Below are positions 4,625 through 6,053 of a stretch of DNA of 6,053 nt, piece after piece. Source of the DNA: an uncultured Ilumatobacter sp. (GTDB lineage Bacteria > Actinomycetota > Acidimicrobiia > Acidimicrobiales > Ilumatobacteraceae); contig CALAHA010000242.1 in the NCBI GenBank assembly GCA_937891565.1, positions 1 to 6,053 of the forward strand, read 5' to 3'. The number at the start of each line of letters is the position of its first letter. Within the stretch, counting starts at the first letter, position 1. Made by a program: the position numbers and the translations under genes. The notes under the pieces were generated by a model, which saw only the letters and a program-made list of their open reading frames with translations, was not told where the DNA came from and made no database searches.

Positions 4625-5617
4625 TCAGTTGGCCGGGCGGGTGGTGCGGCGGCCGGTGCGAACGCGGCCCTTGCTGACCTGGCGCACGGTTGCGACTTCG
4701 TACTCGACCTCGGGCACCGCGATGTCGCCGTCGAGGACTTGACGCATCATGTGCAAGTGGCGAGGTGCGCTTCCGCAGCAGGCGCCAATGATCTGGACGC
4801 CAGCATCGCGCTGGCGGATTGCGTGGGCCGCCATGACGTCAGGCGAACCTGAGTAGTGGAGTTCGGTGCCGTGCCACTCGGGCATTCCGGCGTTGGCCTT
4901 ACTGATCAGCAGGATGTCGGGGTTGGCCGCTCGCATCTCGACGAGCGCAGCTTCCGTGTCAGCCAGATTGTTGCCACAGTTCGCGCCGACAGCGGTGACA
5001 CCGACTTCGGCCAGTCGATTGACGGCGTCAGCACCGGTGACACCCATCATCGTGCGCCCTGCTGTGTCGAAGCTCAGCGTCGTACAGATCGGGAGATCGC
5101 TGACTGAACGAACCCCTTCGACTGCAGCTGTGATCTCATCGAGGTGGCTCATCGTTTCGATCCACAGAATGTCGACGCCGCCCTCGGCTAAACCAATGGC
5201 CTGTTCGCGGAATGCATCGGCGCAGGTAGCGGGCGTCATCGTGCCCATAGGCACGAGCAACTCGCCTGACGGTCCCATCGACCCGGCCACGAGCACTCGG
5301 CGTCCGGTCGCCTCGAAATGTGCGTCGGTCGCAGCCCGCGCCACCTGGGCTGCCGAGCGGTTCAGCTCGATGCATCGGTCGTCCAGCTTGTGCAGCTTCA
5401 GACGAAACCCGGTGCCGCCGAACGAGTTGGTCAGCACGATGTCTGAGCCGGCCTCGATGTAGTCGGCGTGCACCGCAGTAATACGGTCTGGGTGGTCGAC
5501 ATTCCACATTTCCGGCGGGTCTCCCGCGCCGAGGCCTCGAGTAAAGAGCTCGGTGCCCATGGCACCGTCGATGAGCAGGGTGCCTCGTTCGGCGAGCAGA
5601 TCGTGCAGCACGGTCAT
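4625..5617 (-). CDS. Zinc-dependent homocysteine S-methyltransferase, BmtB/MetH N-domain type
   Basis: The 330-residue product is a homocysteine-binding TIM barrel that transfers a methyl group to homocysteine to make methionine. Motifs are LLIDGAMGTELFTRG (14-28), LTNSFGGTGFRLKLH (62-76), AGSMGPSGEL (111-120), IET (153-155), GANCGNN (211-217) and GACCGSAPRHL (278-288). C214, C280 and C281 form the zinc site. There is no folate, cobalamin or activation domain, so it is not a full MetH. The pattern DPPEMWNVDHPDRI and SFDTAGRTMMGVT resembles the betaine-homocysteine methyltransferases (BmtB) of marine bacteria, so betaine is a plausible donor; S-methylmethionine (MmuM) is the alternative. The methyl donor cannot be read from sequence. 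The start at 5617 is chosen by homology; no clear Shine-Dalgarno precedes it, and an in-frame GTG at 5644 is possible. It converges with purK and lies 58 nt after a pirin gene. Confidence 0.88.
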   Translation of the reverse strand: MTVLHDLLAERGTLLIDGAMGTELFTRGLGAGDPPEMWNVDHPDRITAVHADYIEAGSDIVLTNSFGGTGFRLKLHKLDDRCIELNRSAAQVARAATDAHFEATGRRVLVAGSMGPSGELLVPMGTMTPATCADAFREQAIGLAEGGVDILWIETMSHLDEITAAVEGVRSVSDLPICTTLSFDTAGRTMMGVTGADAVNRLAEVGVTAVGANCGNNLADTEAALVEMRAANPDILLISKANAGMPEWHGTELHYSGSPDVMAAHAIRQRDAGVQIIGACCGSAPRHLHMMRQVLDGDIAVPEVEYEVATVRQVSKGRVRTGRRTTRPAN

Positions 5618-5675
5618 GGTGCCAGTCTGCCGCAAAGCGGACACATTGTCCCAGGCAATATTGATAATCGGGGCC
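5618..5675 (-). other. Spacer upstream of the methyltransferase with an AT-rich patch
   Basis: This is 58 nt between the pirin stop and the methyltransferase start. The stretch at about 5645-5668 is clearly more AT-rich than its surroundings (on the - strand TTATCAATATTG and GACAAT). It could hold a promoter, with GACAAT at 5650-5645 as a -10, but no -35 fits. Cotranscription with the pirin gene is equally possible. Confidence 0.3.
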
Positions 5676-6053
5676 TCAGGCCTGTGCAGGTGCCGGTGCG
5701 TTGAGGCCGAAACGTTCGAGCTTGCCATCGGCGTGATGGGCGAATCGGCCTTCCTCGCTGCCGTGTGTCGGATCGTTGCTTGGCCAAGGCCAGCCACCGA
5801 ACTCGGTGCGCTGGTAGTCGGCGAATGCCTGGCGAATCTCTGCGTCGGTGTTCATGACGAAGGGACCGTACCGCGCCACGGGCTCGCCGATTGGGCGGCC
5901 TTGGAGCACCATGATCTCGATGCCGGAGGCGTCGCCGTCGCCAGCAATCAGTTCGAGCGCCGTTGATGCGTCGACAACGGCACCCGTGCCGGCCTCGATG
6001 GTCTCGCCGTTGATTGTGACCGATGAACCAGTGAAGGCGTAGAGGACGCGGTT
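5676..6053 (-). CDS. Pirin-family cupin protein, C-terminal part (runs off the window)
   Basis: The 125 C-terminal codons are present; the 5' part lies beyond base 6053, and the frame stays open to the border. The visible part is the second cupin barrel of a pirin-like protein: LYAFTGSSVTINGETI near the edge, then a beta-rich stretch and the family signature GRPIGEPVARYGPFVMNT, followed by EIRQAFADYQRTEFGGWPWP and a short charged tail (HADGKLERFG). That tail is typical of the larger bacterial pirins. The metal-binding His and Glu residues are in the N-terminal cupin and cannot be checked. Members have been linked to quercetin dioxygenase activity or redox-sensitive regulation, but the function of this one is unknown. 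It precedes the methyltransferase on the same strand by 58 nt. Confidence 0.9.
   Translation of the reverse strand, partial: NRVLYAFTGSSVTINGETIEAGTGAVVDASTALELIAGDGDASGIEIMVLQGRPIGEPVARYGPFVMNTDAEIRQAFADYQRTEFGGWPWPSNDPTHGSEEGRFAHHADGKLERFGLNAPAPAQA

Noticed and set aside
4596..4628. CTGAC/GTCAG as a bidirectional terminator between purK and the methyltransferase
   Set aside because: Only 5 bp with a 23-nt loop, and the symmetry comes from two TGA stops facing each other.
4388..5462. Several + strand open frames across the end of purK and antisense to the methyltransferase
   Set aside because: They are shadows: their translations are low-complexity (Ser, Arg, Ala) and the opposite strand carries a full conserved enzyme.
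5618..5797. 60-residue N-terminal extension of the methyltransferase up to 5797
   Set aside because: It would overlap the pirin coding region and has no family likeness; the conserved protein begins near MTVLHDLLAERG at 5617.
1..6053. tRNA, rRNA, CRISPR, insertion sequence, prophage or toxin-antitoxin signals
   Set aside because: Looked for by eye and not seen: no spaced repeats, no transposase or integrase motifs, no long terminal inverted repeats, and nearly all bases are explained by conserved metabolic genes.

Overview
The window is a compact stretch of housekeeping metabolism from a high-GC bacterium. GTG starts, purE preceded by a -10 hexamer only 6 nt from its start codon (the leaderless pattern), a ribE-ribBA-ribH operon and separate purE and purK genes point to an actinobacterium. 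A marine or freshwater Acidimicrobiia (Ilumatobacter-like) lineage is my best guess. It rests on protein style rather than on a database match.

Left part, + strand (1-2493): the first ~20 nt look like the 3' edge of an FMN riboswitch cut by the window border. About 130 nt of leader with mutually exclusive hairpins follows, then ribE (riboflavin synthase), ribBA (DHBP synthase/GTP cyclohydrolase II) and ribH (lumazine synthase). The three genes are tightly packed: a 4-nt ATGA overlap, then a 1-nt gap. Together they convert GTP and ribulose 5-phosphate to riboflavin, except for the RibD deaminase/reductase and phosphatase steps, which are not in the window.

Middle, + strand (2494-4599): a small one-TM protein of unknown function ends inside a perfect 14-bp hairpin, a likely terminator. 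A new promoter then drives purE, apparently as a leaderless mRNA, and purK, which overlaps purE by ATGA. PurK makes N5-CAIR from AIR, and PurE isomerises it to CAIR in purine synthesis, the route that also makes the GTP used by RibBA.

Right part, - strand (4625-6053): a zinc-dependent homocysteine S-methyltransferase (BmtB/MetH N-domain type) converges on purK. Upstream of it on the same strand is the C-terminal part of a pirin-family cupin protein that runs off the window.

No mobile element, CRISPR array, tRNA or rRNA was seen, and I found no clearly novel multi-gene system. The points most worth a second look are the truncated riboswitch with its switching leader, the leaderless purE promoter, the hairpin overlapping the small membrane protein's stop codon, and small motif deviations in RibBA and RibH.
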